Shown here piece after piece: positions 1-8,900 of a stretch of DNA of 64,000 nt. The DNA is from Nitrospirota bacterium (GTDB taxonomy: Bacteria; Nitrospirota; UBA9217): contig JALNZF010000014.1 in NCBI GenBank assembly GCA_023229435.1, forward strand, positions 14,738 to 78,737, given 5' to 3'. Under the pieces are notes generated by a model. That model was not told where the DNA came from, did no database searches, and worked only from the letters and a program-made list of their open reading frames with translations. The position numbers and the translations under genes were made by a program. Within the stretch, counting starts at the first letter, position 1, and the number at the start of each line of letters is the position of its first letter.

Positions 1-394
1 TTGCGCCGCTCGTGGAGATCGCGATCAGGAGATCGCCCCGCTCCACCACGGAGGGCACAATAAAACTGTTCGCTTCGGGAGGCACGGCCACATTCACCAG
101 CATATGTTTTTTCCTGCATGCCGCCGCCACAAGGGTGTTTACCTCGGGCGATGGGGTCGCGGCGATCACCAGGAACTCGCCGGAAAGGTCTTTTTCCTCG
201 TACTGCTTCTGGAGATGGGTGATCTTACCGGTGTCGGAGAGTTCGCGCAGTTTCGTCGTGAGCGCGGGGCTTATGATCGTTACCTCGGCCCCCGCTTCAA
301 GGAGCGCGAGCGCCTTGCGCTCGGCCACCGTGCCGCCGCCGATTACCACGCAGGGCCGATCGCGCAGATCCAAATATACGGGATAATATTTCAT
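1..394 (-). CDS. Precorrin-2 dehydrogenase / siroheme synthase, N-terminal part (partial)
   Basis: The gene runs off the left edge, so only about 131 N-terminal codons are present. The product starts MKYYPVYLDLRDR and continues into a Rossmann nucleotide-binding stretch, VVIGGGTVAERKA, near residues 16-28. Further on come NVAVPPEANSF and a GDLLIAISTSGA segment, both typical of the CysG-N/Met8/SirC family. These enzymes oxidise precorrin-2 with NAD and often insert iron to make siroheme. The ATG overlaps the stop codon of the upstream bamD-like gene by four bases (ATGA), so the two are probably translationally coupled. Whether a C-terminal methyltransferase domain follows cannot be seen here. 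Confidence 0.88.
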   Translation of the reverse strand, partial: MKYYPVYLDLRDRPCVVIGGGTVAERKALALLEAGAEVTIISPALTTKLRELSDTGKITHLQKQYEEKDLSGEFLVIAATPSPEVNTLVAAACRKKHMLVNVAVPPEANSFIVPSVVERGDLLIAISTSGA

Positions 395-1119
395 GGCAGG
401 TGCAGTTTCTCGATGTTATACAGCGCCGTCTTCTTCATGGCCGGATATTTTTGTGCGAGGGTCTCGAACCGGGCGCGCGCCAGGTCCTTCTCGCCAAGTT
501 CCCTGTACGAAAGGCCCGCGTAGTAAAGCGCGTCCTTTTCCGAACGCGTGTCAGGGTAATCCCTCAGCAGTTTCTCGCACCTTCCCACAGCCGCTTGATA
601 AGACCCTTTCTTGTAGTAGAACCGTGCGACATAAAGTTCGTACTCCGCGACCCAGTCCGTGCAGATGGAAATATATTTCCTCGCCTGATCTTCATAGCCG
701 CTTTTCGGATATTTTTCGAGGACCTTTTGCATCTCTCTGATCACGGCATGGGCAGGCGCGGGGTCGCGGTCAAAGGTCGTGAGGTCTTTGTAGCTGCACA
801 TCCCGATCTGATACTGGGCGTATGCCGCGTCCCTGTGCACAGGATGGTAATTCAGGAAAGCCTGGTACTCGACCTGCGCTTCGCTGTACTGTTCCTCGCC
901 GTAGTAGGTGTCGGCGATACGAAGCATCAGGTCGGCGTCGTAACTTTTATCCGGCGACTTTTCCTGGATCTCCTGGTACCCCTTACGGGCCTTTTCAAAG
1001 GACTCCGCGCGCATGTTCTTTTCGGCTTCCTTGAACACGGCCACCGCGTCAAAGGGAGGTTCTTTCGACGCGCACCCGGCGAGAAGTGCAAAGATCATTA
1101 TGATGAGTATTTTTTTCAT
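391..1119 (-). CDS. bamD: BamD-like outer membrane assembly lipoprotein
   Basis: A 242-residue protein with a short signal peptide ending in a lipobox (LLAGC, Cys16). Tandem TPR-like helical pairs follow (for example ADLMLRIADTYYGEEQY, ALYYAGLSYRELGEKD). Length and architecture match BamD/YfiO, the essential lipoprotein of the BAM complex, which inserts beta-barrel proteins into the outer membrane from the periplasmic side. Lgt and LspA, needed to mature such lipoproteins, are encoded further along this window. The gene is translationally coupled to the siroheme synthase gene downstream. An alternative is a generic outer-membrane TPR lipoprotein, but the match over the whole length favours BamD. 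Confidence 0.85.
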   Translation of the reverse strand: MKKILIIMIFALLAGCASKEPPFDAVAVFKEAEKNMRAESFEKARKGYQEIQEKSPDKSYDADLMLRIADTYYGEEQYSEAQVEYQAFLNYHPVHRDAAYAQYQIGMCSYKDLTTFDRDPAPAHAVIREMQKVLEKYPKSGYEDQARKYISICTDWVAEYELYVARFYYKKGSYQAAVGRCEKLLRDYPDTRSEKDALYYAGLSYRELGEKDLARARFETLAQKYPAMKKTALYNIEKLHLP

Positions 1120-1194
1120 GAGCGGTTAATTATCAAAATAACAAGCACCACATTCCAATTGTTTCGATAATGCGAATTGTGGATTGGTAAATCA

Positions 1195-1361
1195 TGTATC
1201 TACTCAGGCCATATCAGGTCAAAATCTGTTAGCCGCAAAAGAACCCCCGATAAGACATTTCGAGGGCAGGCTCCAGGATCGCAGAGAGAATTACAATGAA
1301 ATACATGGTTTCAGGTTTTTTCTTTGAGTTCTTTGCGTTCTGCGGCCAATCTGAGCAGTTA
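1195..1361. repeat. Dispersed intergenic repeat, copy A (second copy at 47545-47706)
   Basis: About 165 bp that recurs almost unchanged between ispA and xseB. Both copies start with TGTATCTACTCAGG, contain AGAACCCCCGATAAGAC followed by TTTCGAGGGCAGGCTCCAGG, and end near TTTGAGTTCTTTGCGTTC and CTGAG. No coding capacity is evident. The internal CCCCCGAT...CGAGGGCAGG segment is itself a smaller repeat found at several other sites in the window. Confidence 0.85.
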
Positions 1362-1408
1362 CAAAATTATTTAATATATTTTTATTTGAAATTTGGACAT
1401 TCAAAGTA

Positions 1409-1495
1409 TGGTGCCGAAGGGGGGACTCGAACCCCCACAGGATTGCTCCCACTGCGCCCTGAACGCAGCGCGTCTACCAGTTCCACCACTTCGGC
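1409..1495 (-). tRNA. tRNA-Leu (anticodon CAG)
   Basis: The minus strand gives an 87-nt class II tRNA. The acceptor stem GCCGAAG pairs with CTTCGGC, followed by an encoded ACCA end. The D-loop carries GGTAGACGC, the anticodon stem is CTGCG/CGCAG with loop TTCAGGG (anticodon CAG), there is a long variable arm, and the T-arm contains GTTCGAGTC. The 3' CCA is genomically encoded. Confidence 0.97.
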
Positions 1496-1504
1496 ACGGG
1501 TGAC

Positions 1505-1533
1505 ATGATAAAGTGAAAGCCCGCGCTTGTCAA
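1505..1533 (-). promoter_or_regulatory. Predicted sigma70 promoter of tRNA-Leu
   Basis: On the minus strand TTGACA (1533-1528) is separated by 17 bases from TATCAT (1510-1505). The -10 box lies 9 bases before the mature tRNA 5' end, so transcription would start at or just before the mature tRNA. Confidence 0.75.
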
Positions 1534-1604
1534 GGACGTTTTTCCCCGGCCCGGCACGTGTCAGCGATACGTTTCAATTTTCACTGGATCGCAGAAAAAT
1601 CAGC

Positions 1605-1633
1605 TTGACAACACCCCGGTCGCGTGTTTTAAT
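1605..1633 (+). promoter_or_regulatory. Predicted sigma70 promoter of the TPR gene
   Basis: TTGACA (1605-1610), a 17-base spacer and TTTAAT (1628-1633). The predicted start leaves a leader of about 85 bases before the TPR gene, whose ATG has GGAG five to eight bases upstream. The two promoters in this gap point in opposite directions. Confidence 0.7.
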
Positions 1634-1725
1634 TCGCCGTGTAGTTATTGAGTTCTCGATCCATTCCAATAGAGTCGCTGACTATAACAATAGCTGATCA
1701 AAACCCATGAAACAACTGGAGCGGT

Positions 1726-2946
1726 ATGAATAAAACAGAGCGCATCGAGACGAACCAGGGGTTTATTACGGCCGCTGTCATACTGATTCTGGTACTGACC
1801 GGGTCTTCCTTGTTGCGGAACGCCGTTTATCACGAGGAGATCAGATTGTGGGAGGATGTGGTCGCAAAAAGCCCTGGGAAAATGCGCGCTCTGGACAACC
1901 TCGGTTCGGCCTATGCGGCCCGGAACAGGTTTGACGCAGCCATAGAAACATACCGCAACGCGATAACGGCGCATCCAAACGCTTCCGTCACCTGGTATAA
2001 CCGGGGGTTGGCCTATTCCCGCCAGGAAAAGTACGAACAAGCCATCGAGGATTATACCCGGGCAATCTCGTTGGAACCGGCAGGGATCGCGCGTTATTAT
2101 ACGGACCGCGGTTCTGCTTATGCAAAACTGAAGAAATGGGACCTGGCGCTCAACGATTACAACAAGGCCCTTTCCCTCGAGCCTGCGTCTGCCGCTGCCT
2201 ATGTCAACCGCGCCGCGGTCTATGAGGCCAATGACCAGGGGGCCCTGGCGTTTGCTGACTACAGCAAGGCCATTGAGCTCGATCCCCATTACGCCGCGGC
2301 ATGGGTCAAGCGTTCTTCATTCTCCATCGCCAAAGGACAGTTCGATAAAGCCATACAGGATTGTTCCCTCGGTATTTCCGCCAATCCTGATTCTTCAGAC
2401 CTGTATCTCTATCGTGGTTTTGCGCATACCGGTGTTGGAAAGGTCGAGACGGCCATTGAGGATTATACGCAGGCCATTTCCTTGAACCCGGAGTCCGTGG
2501 AGGCCTATGCCAAGAGAGGGCTTGCGTACGCGGGGATGGGAAACTACGATGCCGCGATCAAGGATTATGCGCAAGCGATGGCGTTAAGGCCGGACTATGC
2601 CGAGGCGTATAACAACCGGGGGCTTGCCCTCGCGGCCACCAAACAGTTCTATGCGGCCATCCAGGACTACAACATGGCCATTTCCCTGAAACAGGACAAT
2701 CTTGACGCCTATCTGAACCGCGGGGTCGCCTATGCCATGAGCAACAGGCATGCCGACTCGGTAGCGGATTTCAGCATCGTGATCAAGTTGGCGCCAAAGG
2801 ACAACCGGGGCTATGCGAACCGGGGCATTGCCAATTATCAGAAAGGATTGATCAAGGAAGCGATACCGGACCTGCGGAAGGGCTGCGATCTGGGGAACCG
2901 GAACGCCTGCGGATTGCTGAAGAACGCTCTTCAGCAAAGGAAATAG
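1726..2946 (+). CDS. Membrane-anchored TPR-repeat protein
   Basis: A 406-residue protein with one hydrophobic segment near the N-terminus (about residues 14-30, FITAAVILILVLTGSSLL). About ten consecutive 34-residue TPR units follow, with the W/Y-x3-G-x-AY and A-I-x-D-Y signatures (for example YNRGLAYSRQEKYEQAIEDY). The short HEEIRLWEDVVAKSP stretch before the repeats resembles the link between the membrane part and TPR part of large polytopic TPR proteins, so this may be a shortened relative. TPR arrays mediate protein-protein contacts; partner and function are unknown. A good -35/-10 pair and a GGAG ribosome-binding site support the start. Confidence 0.8.
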   Translation: MNKTERIETNQGFITAAVILILVLTGSSLLRNAVYHEEIRLWEDVVAKSPGKMRALDNLGSAYAARNRFDAAIETYRNAITAHPNASVTWYNRGLAYSRQEKYEQAIEDYTRAISLEPAGIARYYTDRGSAYAKLKKWDLALNDYNKALSLEPASAAAYVNRAAVYEANDQGALAFADYSKAIELDPHYAAAWVKRSSFSIAKGQFDKAIQDCSLGISANPDSSDLYLYRGFAHTGVGKVETAIEDYTQAISLNPESVEAYAKRGLAYAGMGNYDAAIKDYAQAMALRPDYAEAYNNRGLALAATKQFYAAIQDYNMAISLKQDNLDAYLNRGVAYAMSNRHADSVADFSIVIKLAPKDNRGYANRGIANYQKGLIKEAIPDLRKGCDLGNRNACGLLKNALQQRK

Positions 2947-3019
2947 TCATCCTCGAGTGATTCTATCGGGGATATTGTTTCCAGAACAAACCGGAACTAA
3001 AACGTAAAAAAAAGGCATC

Positions 3020-3127
3020 TCTCGCAGAGGCGCAGAGAACGCAGAGTTAATTCATGATTATTGAGTCTTGGTTCTAACCCAGAATATTTATTGATTTTTT
3101 CTCTGCGAGCTCTGCGCCTCTGCGAGA
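3020..3127. repeat. Long inverted repeat with 18-bp perfect arms
   Basis: TCTCGCAGAGGCGCAGAG at 3020-3037 is mirrored by CTCTGCGCCTCTGCGAGA at 3110-3127, with about 70 bases between. It belongs to a class of word-like intergenic palindromes (CAGAGGCGCAGAG) and encodes nothing convincing. A second repeat, CCCCTCACCT...CCTCTCCCT...GGGGAGAGG, follows at about 3173-3210. Confidence 0.85.
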
Positions 3128-3217
3128 AATATTCCTGCCGTTTGATGTAGAATTTGATTCCTTGGACATATTCCCCCTCACCTCGGTCCTCTCCCTCCAG
3201 GGGAGAGGAGTTTAACA

Positions 3218-3700
3218 TTAGCTTCCATACTGGAAAGCCACGCGTATTTTCATCGTGTCAGGCGGGATGATGATCCGGGAGAATTCCGCATAAAAGATCT
3301 CAAACCCTTTTCGGTACAGAATGACATTGTCCGCAGCTTTTCCCGCGGCCCATCCTTTCGGCACGAGCGCCCTCTTCAGACCAGTTGCATAATACGATTT
3401 GACCTTGTCGTAGTCGTTCTCACGTTGGACAGGCACTTCGTATATAGCGGCAAGCAAAGGGCTGTCCTTTGATTTCTTTCTAACCTCAACGAACGTTACG
3501 CCTTTATACATCGGGATACCCATTCCCGAGAGTTTTTTTCTGAAGGCATCCTGGTCCGCAGCACTGACCGGCTGGACGTCTTCCTGCCGCATTACAGGCT
3601 TCTTTTCCTGAGCGCCCTTCCCTGTATCTGAACACCCTATGACAGTCATAATCATGATAATTATGATAAAATTCCAACTTTTAATTTGTTGTCCTGGCAT
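3218..3700 (-). CDS. Hypothetical lipoprotein
   Basis: A 160-residue protein starting MPGQQIKSWNF. An upstream TTG is in frame, but the ATG at 3700 has AGAGGT nine bases upstream and is the better start. A hydrophobic stretch (FIIIIMIMTVIGC) ends in a lipobox-type Cys, so the protein is probably anchored in a membrane. The mature part is about 140 residues, mixed alpha/beta in character, with no family I can name. It lies just upstream, in the direction of transcription, of the 18-bp-arm inverted repeat. Function unknown. Confidence 0.6.
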   Translation of the reverse strand: MPGQQIKSWNFIIIIMIMTVIGCSDTGKGAQEKKPVMRQEDVQPVSAADQDAFRKKLSGMGIPMYKGVTFVEVRKKSKDSPLLAAIYEVPVQRENDYDKVKSYYATGLKRALVPKGWAAGKAADNVILYRKGFEIFYAEFSRIIIPPDTMKIRVAFQYGS

Positions 3701-3765
3701 CTGAATGTTACCTCTCAAAAAGTAATATGGTTTCGTCGAATAGATTCAAGCCCTGCTCACAAGAA

Positions 3766-3791
3766 AAGGGGGATCCGAATGGATCCCCCTT
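3766..3791 (-). terminator. Rho-independent terminator of the 3817-5037 lipoprotein gene
   Basis: Perfect 11-bp arms AAGGGGGATCC and GGATCCCCCTT flank a 4-base loop. On the minus strand the hairpin runs into TTTTCTT. It sits 26 bases past the stop codon of the lipoprotein gene. Confidence 0.85.
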
Positions 3792-3816
3792 GAGTGGTAG
3801 CAATACAGAAGTTGGT

Positions 3817-5037
3817 TTAGTTGCTCAATTGCCGCACAACATTGCTGACGGCACTGCCTGTGGTGATGTTCTGGAGTTCGCTGCCACCTTCATTCAACGT
3901 CAATCCCGAGTTCGCCTGCGTGCTCTTAATGATAAATGGCTGATTAGAGGCCGCAAGAGATGTGAACGTTACAACCGATCCGGCACGGTCAGCCGTCGTT
4001 CCTGTGATGGCAGAATTCGGCGTCAACGTCATGGTCAGTCCGTCGGCGGAGAGAACAGCCTGGAAATCGAAATTAGTATTCGTATTATTTGACGCCAAAC
4101 CAGCAGCATTAAATCCGGTCGTGGTCAGAATGATCGGCTGGTTGAACGTTACGGTCAGAACCCCGCTTGCCGTGACAGAACCCGGTGCCTGGTTCGATGC
4201 GGCGGTTGCATAGAGCGCATTATTCGTTACTGCCATATTCACCACGCGCGTTGTGGAAGCTGTACCAACAATAAACGCCGCAGGTGTGTTTGCAGCAAGC
4301 TGCATACCACCGATATTTATGGGTTCAACCGAGACTCTGTAGCCGCCGCCCAGAACCAGGTCTGCACTGCTGAATGTTGCCAGACCTGAGGCATTCGTAG
4401 TGGTGGTAAGGCTTGTATACAGACCGGCAGCTGGAATAAGCCGGTTACCCGTATAAGCAGTCTCGGTGTTGTTGGCTTCATCCTGCTGCAGAAGGACCGT
4501 TGCATTCGGGACCACGTCTCCCTGAGGATCGTAAACATATACACTCACGTCACCGGCTGTAGTTCCGAGCGGGAAGAGATAAATGTTCCCGATCATATTG
4601 ATCACCGTATTCAGAAGGTCATTGTTACCGCTAAAGTTAACAACGGCCTCAATCGTGCTAACATTCGCTTCAAATCTCTGATACCCGGACTTTACAACAA
4701 CGATCTTGAACGTGATCTCGCCAGTATTGATGTCAACCGGAATGCCTGAAAAGGCATATTCACCGCACAGAGGACTGTTTATGTCACGATCGAGTTTATC
4801 AGCCCCGCGGTTTTCAGTGCCCTGGATCAACCAGATATTGAGTTCGCCGTCAGCATCATTGCCGATAGAGCCACCGGTGACAGCATCCATGATCTTGCCT
4901 TGGAGCGTTCCGGTCTTATTATAGTCCTGAGTTGGAAGCTGAGAATTAGTTGTCGAACCATTGTCTGTCTTCCCGCAGCCGACAAAAAGCATGGTCGCTA
5001 TAAGCAGAAGGCCCAGTACAACAAAGAGTTTTTTCAT
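3817..5037 (-). CDS. Secreted lipoprotein with carboxypeptidase-like/Ig-type beta domains
   Basis: A 406-residue protein with a clear lipoprotein signal peptide (MKKLFVVLGLLLIATMLFVGC, Cys21). A region reading GTLQGKIMDAVTGGSI opens a carboxypeptidase-regulatory-like fold (about residues 43-140). A second beta domain has DVSVYVYDPQGDVVPNATVLL (about 163-245), with a Ser/Thr/Asn-rich C-terminal beta region containing VLTVTFNQPI. Such proteins are surface or periplasmic structural or adhesive proteins. AGGGAGAGAC precedes the ATG and a strong terminator follows. Exact role unknown. Confidence 0.65.
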   Translation of the reverse strand: MKKLFVVLGLLLIATMLFVGCGKTDNGSTTNSQLPTQDYNKTGTLQGKIMDAVTGGSIGNDADGELNIWLIQGTENRGADKLDRDINSPLCGEYAFSGIPVDINTGEITFKIVVVKSGYQRFEANVSTIEAVVNFSGNNDLLNTVINMIGNIYLFPLGTTAGDVSVYVYDPQGDVVPNATVLLQQDEANNTETAYTGNRLIPAAGLYTSLTTTTNASGLATFSSADLVLGGGYRVSVEPINIGGMQLAANTPAAFIVGTASTTRVVNMAVTNNALYATAASNQAPGSVTASGVLTVTFNQPIILTTTGFNAAGLASNNTNTNFDFQAVLSADGLTMTLTPNSAITGTTADRAGSVVTFTSLAASNQPFIIKSTQANSGLTLNEGGSELQNITTGSAVSNVVRQLSN

Positions 5038-5382
5038 TGTTTGTCTCTCCCTTTCAATAAGAAATTTTTAAAATTGATACTGCCGTAACAACCTGATGAC
5101 TAAACATGGATGCAATTGTTGAATAAAACAGTAGTCTTTGCTGTGATCACCCCCTCCTTATCATATTTACAGTAAAAACAGACTCTTCAAATCAATATTC
5201 TGCTGAATCTAAAATATTTTCTTGAATTATCCCGGAGTGAGTAAGAGTGATTCTATCGGTTAAATGTTACTTCCAGCTTTGATTTTATCATCATTATCCA
5301 TCTTGTCAAGTAGATATTCACTTTTTATGGCCATATCCGGGGCATGTTCAAAGAAAAGAGCGACTATTCTTTCCTCATACGG
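5038..5382. other. Intergenic region with no gene seen
   Basis: This gap holds the leader of the lipoprotein gene on the minus side, AT-rich sequence, and a fragment of the GTGATTCTATCGG dispersed motif near 5248. No coding sequence or RNA is supported. Confidence 0.5.
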
Positions 5383-6270
5383 TCATGGCAGTAGGGAAAG
5401 ATAGTTCAATAATTTCTTTCTCGTCCCTTCATCAGCCTGGGCCCTCACATGTCCGGGCATTGCGGGCACCCAGAATTCCCTGGGCAACAGGGCGGCATCG
5501 TACAATTGACGGCCATGGTGTTCGGGGACTATATCGTCAGCCCTCCCGTGGATAATAACGATCGGGACAGGCGCGATTCTATGAACATAATTTATCGGGC
5601 TGAAGTCATCGTTGATCAGCAAGGAAAGCGGGTACTGAAACGGCCAGCCAATGATGGAATCCGAGATCTTTTCCCGCGCAATGGCACGATAACTCGAGAA
5701 CACACTATCCAGGATGAGCGCTTTCACCCTGTATTTATGAGGCGAATTCGCCACAGTGTAGACAGCCACTGCGCCGCCGAGGCTTTTCCCGAAGATAATG
5801 ATATTGTCATACTTCGCGCGCGGCAGCGTAAAAAGAAGCGTTTCGAGCGCGGCCTCGGCGTCAAGCTGGATGCCTTTCACATCCGGACTGCCCTCCGACC
5901 TTCCGTACCCGCGGTAATCGAAGATGAAAAGATTGTAGCCCGCGTCGATCAGCCACAAGTCGAGCATCACATGGGTGCTGAGGTTCTCCACATTGCCGTG
6001 GCAGATGAGGATGGTACCGCGCTCTTCACGCGCCCTGAAATACCATCCATGCAGGGTCAGGCCGTCAGAAGATCTGAAGTAAACATCGGATGGTGAATAC
6101 TTTAGTATTGCGGGGTTTATGACAAGTTCTTTTGTTGGTTTGAAAAATAGATGAGTACAGCCGGGGGCGAGCAGGATGATTGAGAGAAGAATAAATATTA
6201 ATGCGGACCTGGAGACGAGTGTTTGGATAAGAATGGGCACGGATATTGTGGATGTATAAAGCGCCTTCAC
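5383..6270 (-). CDS. Alpha/beta hydrolase, membrane-anchored or lipoprotein
   Basis: A serine-hydrolase fold of about 295 residues. An N-terminal hydrophobic segment (about 20-36) ends in APGC, a weak lipobox. The fold shows ICHGNVENLS (oxyanion His-Gly), the nucleophile elbow FGKSLGGA (Ser163), an Asp in HGRADDIVP (Asp245) and His274 in MPGH. This matches the BAAT/YfhR-type family of esterases and peptidases of unknown substrate. The start is uncertain: GTG at 6270 has no ribosome-binding site, and a GTG at 6240 is also possible. A predicted promoter lies directly upstream. Confidence 0.8.
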   Translation of the reverse strand: MKALYTSTISVPILIQTLVSRSALIFILLSIILLAPGCTHLFFKPTKELVINPAILKYSPSDVYFRSSDGLTLHGWYFRAREERGTILICHGNVENLSTHVMLDLWLIDAGYNLFIFDYRGYGRSEGSPDVKGIQLDAEAALETLLFTLPRAKYDNIIIFGKSLGGAVAVYTVANSPHKYRVKALILDSVFSSYRAIAREKISDSIIGWPFQYPLSLLINDDFSPINYVHRIAPVPIVIIHGRADDIVPEHHGRQLYDAALLPREFWVPAMPGHVRAQADEGTRKKLLNYLSLLP

Positions 6271-6276
6271 AGATAT

Positions 6277-6306
6277 TTTTTAGCATGTTCCTGACAGACA
6301 TGTCAA
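6277..6306 (-). promoter_or_regulatory. Predicted promoter of the hydrolase gene
   Basis: On the minus strand TTGACA (6306-6301), an 18-base spacer and TAAAAA (6282-6277). The predicted start point falls close to the GTG at 6270, which favours either a leaderless message or the later GTG start. Confidence 0.5.
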
Positions 6307-6370
6307 TGGATTTTCTAACAATCCGCTTGCAATGTTTGATAGCAGGGATTAATATCTTTAACACTGAAAA

Positions 6371-6493
6371 ATAATAAGGAGAAAGGGAGAAGATGGAGAA
6401 ATGGGGGAAAGATCGATCCAGTACGTCGTTGACCCGATAGAGATCAGGGGTTCGTTTCTCCTTTTCTCCAATATCCCCATTTCCCCTTAATCT
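6371..6493. repeat. Imperfect purine/pyrimidine inverted repeat
   Basis: A purine-rich arm containing AAGGAGAAAGGGAGAAG is followed about 40 bases later by a pyrimidine-rich arm containing TTTCTCCTTTTCTCC and CCCATTTCCCCTT. The arms match at roughly three quarters of positions. It occupies most of the gap between the hydrolase and rlmN and may act as a two-way terminator or be a mobile repeat. Confidence 0.6.
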
Positions 6494-6580
6494 TTTGATT
6501 TGTTATCAGCGATAGTACGCTGTCCAACATTTGTTGCTATGAGCCAAAATAATTTCTTTTCCATGAATCGGTCGTCAGAC

Positions 6581-7618
6581 ATGATGATCGACCTCAAATC
6601 CCTCACTCCCCGTGAAATGGACCTGTTCTGCACGCGTACGCTGGGACAACGGGCCGGCCAGGGGACCCGGGTCGCTGTCCGGCTTTACCGGAAGAAGATC
6701 GAAGATATCGATTCCATGGCGGACCTGAACAAGCCCTTTCGGGATCAACTGAAACGCGCCTGTACAATATCCGCGCTCGCGATCAAGCAGCGCAGCACGT
6801 CCGACGACGGCACACAGAAACTGTTGTATCAGCTGGATGACGGGAACACGATCGAAGGCGTGCTCATCCCCGGTCCGGGCGGACGGCTCACGCTCTGCGT
6901 TTCGTCACAGGTCGGTTGCGCATCGGGCTGCGGCTTCTGCCTCACCGGCTCAAGCGGACTCGTGCGGAACCTCACGGTTTCGGAACTCGTGAACCAGGTA
7001 TTCGCAGCATGGAGCATCGTCGGGGACAAAACGATCTCGAACATCGTATTGATGGGCACCGGCGAGCCGCTCAGTAATTATGAAGCAGTCAGAACGTTCA
7101 TCGAGATCGCCACGGACCGGAACGGGATGGGGTTCTCGCCCCGGAAGGTGACGCTCTCTACCTGCGGACTCGCGCCGATGATCGAGAAACTCGCGGATGA
7201 CGGTGTGGAGGTGAGCCTTGCGGTTTCGTTGAACGCTGTGACGGATGAGATGCGGGACACGATGATGCCGGTGAATAAAACGTATCCGCTCGCGCGGTTG
7301 ATGCAGGCAGTGCGGTATTACTGCGACAAGACCGGCAGGACGGTGACAATAGAATATGTGCTCTTCAAGGGAATTAATGATTCAACAAATGATGTGAAAC
7401 TGCTTATGGAGCTGCTAAAGGACCTGCCCTGCATGATCAATATCCTGCTCTTCAACCCCTTCCCCGGTTCGTCTTTTGACCGCCCCGATGAACAGCGGGC
7501 CTTCTTCTTCCGTGATACCCTCGTGAATAACGGCTACGTGGCCGTGGTCAGGAACAGCCGCGGCCGCGACATCCACGCGGCCTGTGGCCAGCTCAGGGCG
7601 GCTTCATCAAGGGACTGA
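6581..7618 (+). CDS. rlmN: Dual-specificity RNA methyltransferase RlmN
   Basis: A radical SAM enzyme that methylates C2 of adenine 2503 in 23S rRNA and A37 in some tRNAs. The signature CxxxCxxC cluster motif is seen as CASGCGFC, followed by the MGTGEPLSNYE and STCGLAP motifs. The resolving cysteine lies in the C-terminal GRDIHAACGQL. From the chosen start (MMIDLKSLTPREM) the length is 345 residues, normal for the family. In-frame starts at 6500, 6539 and 6563 exist, but none has a clear Shine-Dalgarno, so the start rests on family length. Confidence 0.93.
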   Translation: MMIDLKSLTPREMDLFCTRTLGQRAGQGTRVAVRLYRKKIEDIDSMADLNKPFRDQLKRACTISALAIKQRSTSDDGTQKLLYQLDDGNTIEGVLIPGPGGRLTLCVSSQVGCASGCGFCLTGSSGLVRNLTVSELVNQVFAAWSIVGDKTISNIVLMGTGEPLSNYEAVRTFIEIATDRNGMGFSPRKVTLSTCGLAPMIEKLADDGVEVSLAVSLNAVTDEMRDTMMPVNKTYPLARLMQAVRYYCDKTGRTVTIEYVLFKGINDSTNDVKLLMELLKDLPCMINILLFNPFPGSSFDRPDEQRAFFFRDTLVNNGYVAVVRNSRGRDIHAACGQLRAASSRD

Positions 7619-7659
7619 TTCAGGCCCATTTGGTTCTTAGTACTGCAGCAAACCTTTTT

Positions 7660-7793
7660 CGTCATTCCCGAATGCCTTGGTTCGAGCCTGCCCCGGGGAG
7701 CCTGCCCTCGAACGGTTTAATCGGGGGATTAAAGCCGAGGGGAATCCAGGTATTTCAAAACTTTCTAGATTCCGGGTCAAGCCCGGAATGACG
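7660..7793. repeat. Composite palindromic intergenic repeat
   Basis: The element starts CGTCATTCCCG and ends CGGAATGACG, with internal GAATCC...GGATT-type arms. It also holds the CCTGCCCTCGAACGGTTTAA...CGGGGG dispersed motif. It fills the gap between the convergent rlmN and rluD genes. A related element lies near 63738-63823. Confidence 0.8.
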
Positions 7794-7841
7794 GATTAAA
7801 GACATAACAGACCAAGATTCCAACAATAGTTTGCTGTAGTA

Positions 7842-8807
7842 TTAGCACGGTTTCTCATTCCGTTTCATCTTCCTCAGTTTCTCAATCATCCCGGCCATGT
7901 CCTCCGGCGGCGGGGCGATGAACGTCATCGGTTTTCGGGTGTCCGGATGGAGAAACGAAAGCGATTCCGCATGAAGCATCTGGCGGGTGATGATGGTTTC
8001 TCCGAAATGTGTCGCTTTCCCGCCGCCATACACCCGGTCGCCGAGCACTGGATAGCCGATATGCGCCAGGTGCACGCGGATCTGGTGCGTGCGGCCGGTC
8101 TTGATCTCCACCTCCACCAGCGTTGCTTTTGGGTATCGCTCCTTCACCGTGAACAGGGTGATTGCCTCGCGTGCCATGTTCGTGTGCACGCTGATCTTCT
8201 TCCGCTCCTTCACATGGCGGCCAAGGCCGACCGCGATCGTTCCTGATCCTTTCTTGATCACGCCCGCGACCAGCGCGATGTAGCGCTTCTTGACCACACG
8301 GTCCTTGAACTGCATGGACAACGAGCGGAGCGCCTCCTGTGTCCGGGCCACGACCATGACTCCCGAGGTGTCCTTGTCCAGGCGGTGCACGATGCCGGCG
8401 CGTTCGCGCGCGTCCCCTTCCGTGCCCGGGCTTCGAGACGGCAGGCTGCCGTAATGATACAACAGCGCGTTCACGAGCGTGCCGGTATAGTTCCCGGGCG
8501 CGGGATGCACCACGAGACCCGGCGGTTTGTTCAGCACGACAATGTGGGAATCTTCGTAGAGAATGGAAAGCGGGATCGGTTCGGGCAGGACGTCGTGGAA
8601 TTTTCTTTCCGGGAGCTCGAGCGTGATGTTTTCACCAAGCTTTACCTTATACCCCGGCTTTTCCTGCTTGCCGTTCACGAGCGCAAGGCCGCTCTTGATC
8701 AGGGTCTGGATGCGGTTGCGGGAGATGTGCGGCTCGTAATGCGCAATATAGATATCGAGGCGCTTGCTGACGTGCTTTTCAGTGACCATGTGAGTGATAA
8801 GAGGCAT
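7842..8807 (-). CDS. rluD: 23S rRNA pseudouridine synthase, RluD family
   Basis: About 321 residues. An N-terminal S4 RNA-binding domain (about 10-70, KRLDIYIAHYEPHISRNRI) is followed by the RluA-type catalytic domain with HRLDKDTSGVMVVA, where the Asp is the catalytic base. GRTHQIRVHLAHIGYPVLGD is the second conserved motif. The family isomerises uridines in helix 69 or other sites of rRNA. I place the start at the ATG at 8807 (MPLITHM); the earlier TTG at 8825 lies in an A/T repeat. The gene is the last of the ileS-lspA-lgt-rluD set. Confidence 0.9.
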   Translation of the reverse strand: MPLITHMVTEKHVSKRLDIYIAHYEPHISRNRIQTLIKSGLALVNGKQEKPGYKVKLGENITLELPERKFHDVLPEPIPLSILYEDSHIVVLNKPPGLVVHPAPGNYTGTLVNALLYHYGSLPSRSPGTEGDARERAGIVHRLDKDTSGVMVVARTQEALRSLSMQFKDRVVKKRYIALVAGVIKKGSGTIAVGLGRHVKERKKISVHTNMAREAITLFTVKERYPKATLVEVEIKTGRTHQIRVHLAHIGYPVLGDRVYGGGKATHFGETIITRQMLHAESLSFLHPDTRKPMTFIAPPPEDMAGMIEKLRKMKRNEKPC

Positions 8808-8900
8808 AGATATGGCTAAATGCAAATTTCAAAATGCAAAAGTAATAACGCAAAATAATGAGGCGGTGCAAATCAATTTGCAATTTGCATTTTGCCTTTT

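Noticed and set aside
2997..3218. 73-codon frame between the TPR gene and the lipoprotein
   Set aside because: It consists of two intergenic repeat families read as protein.
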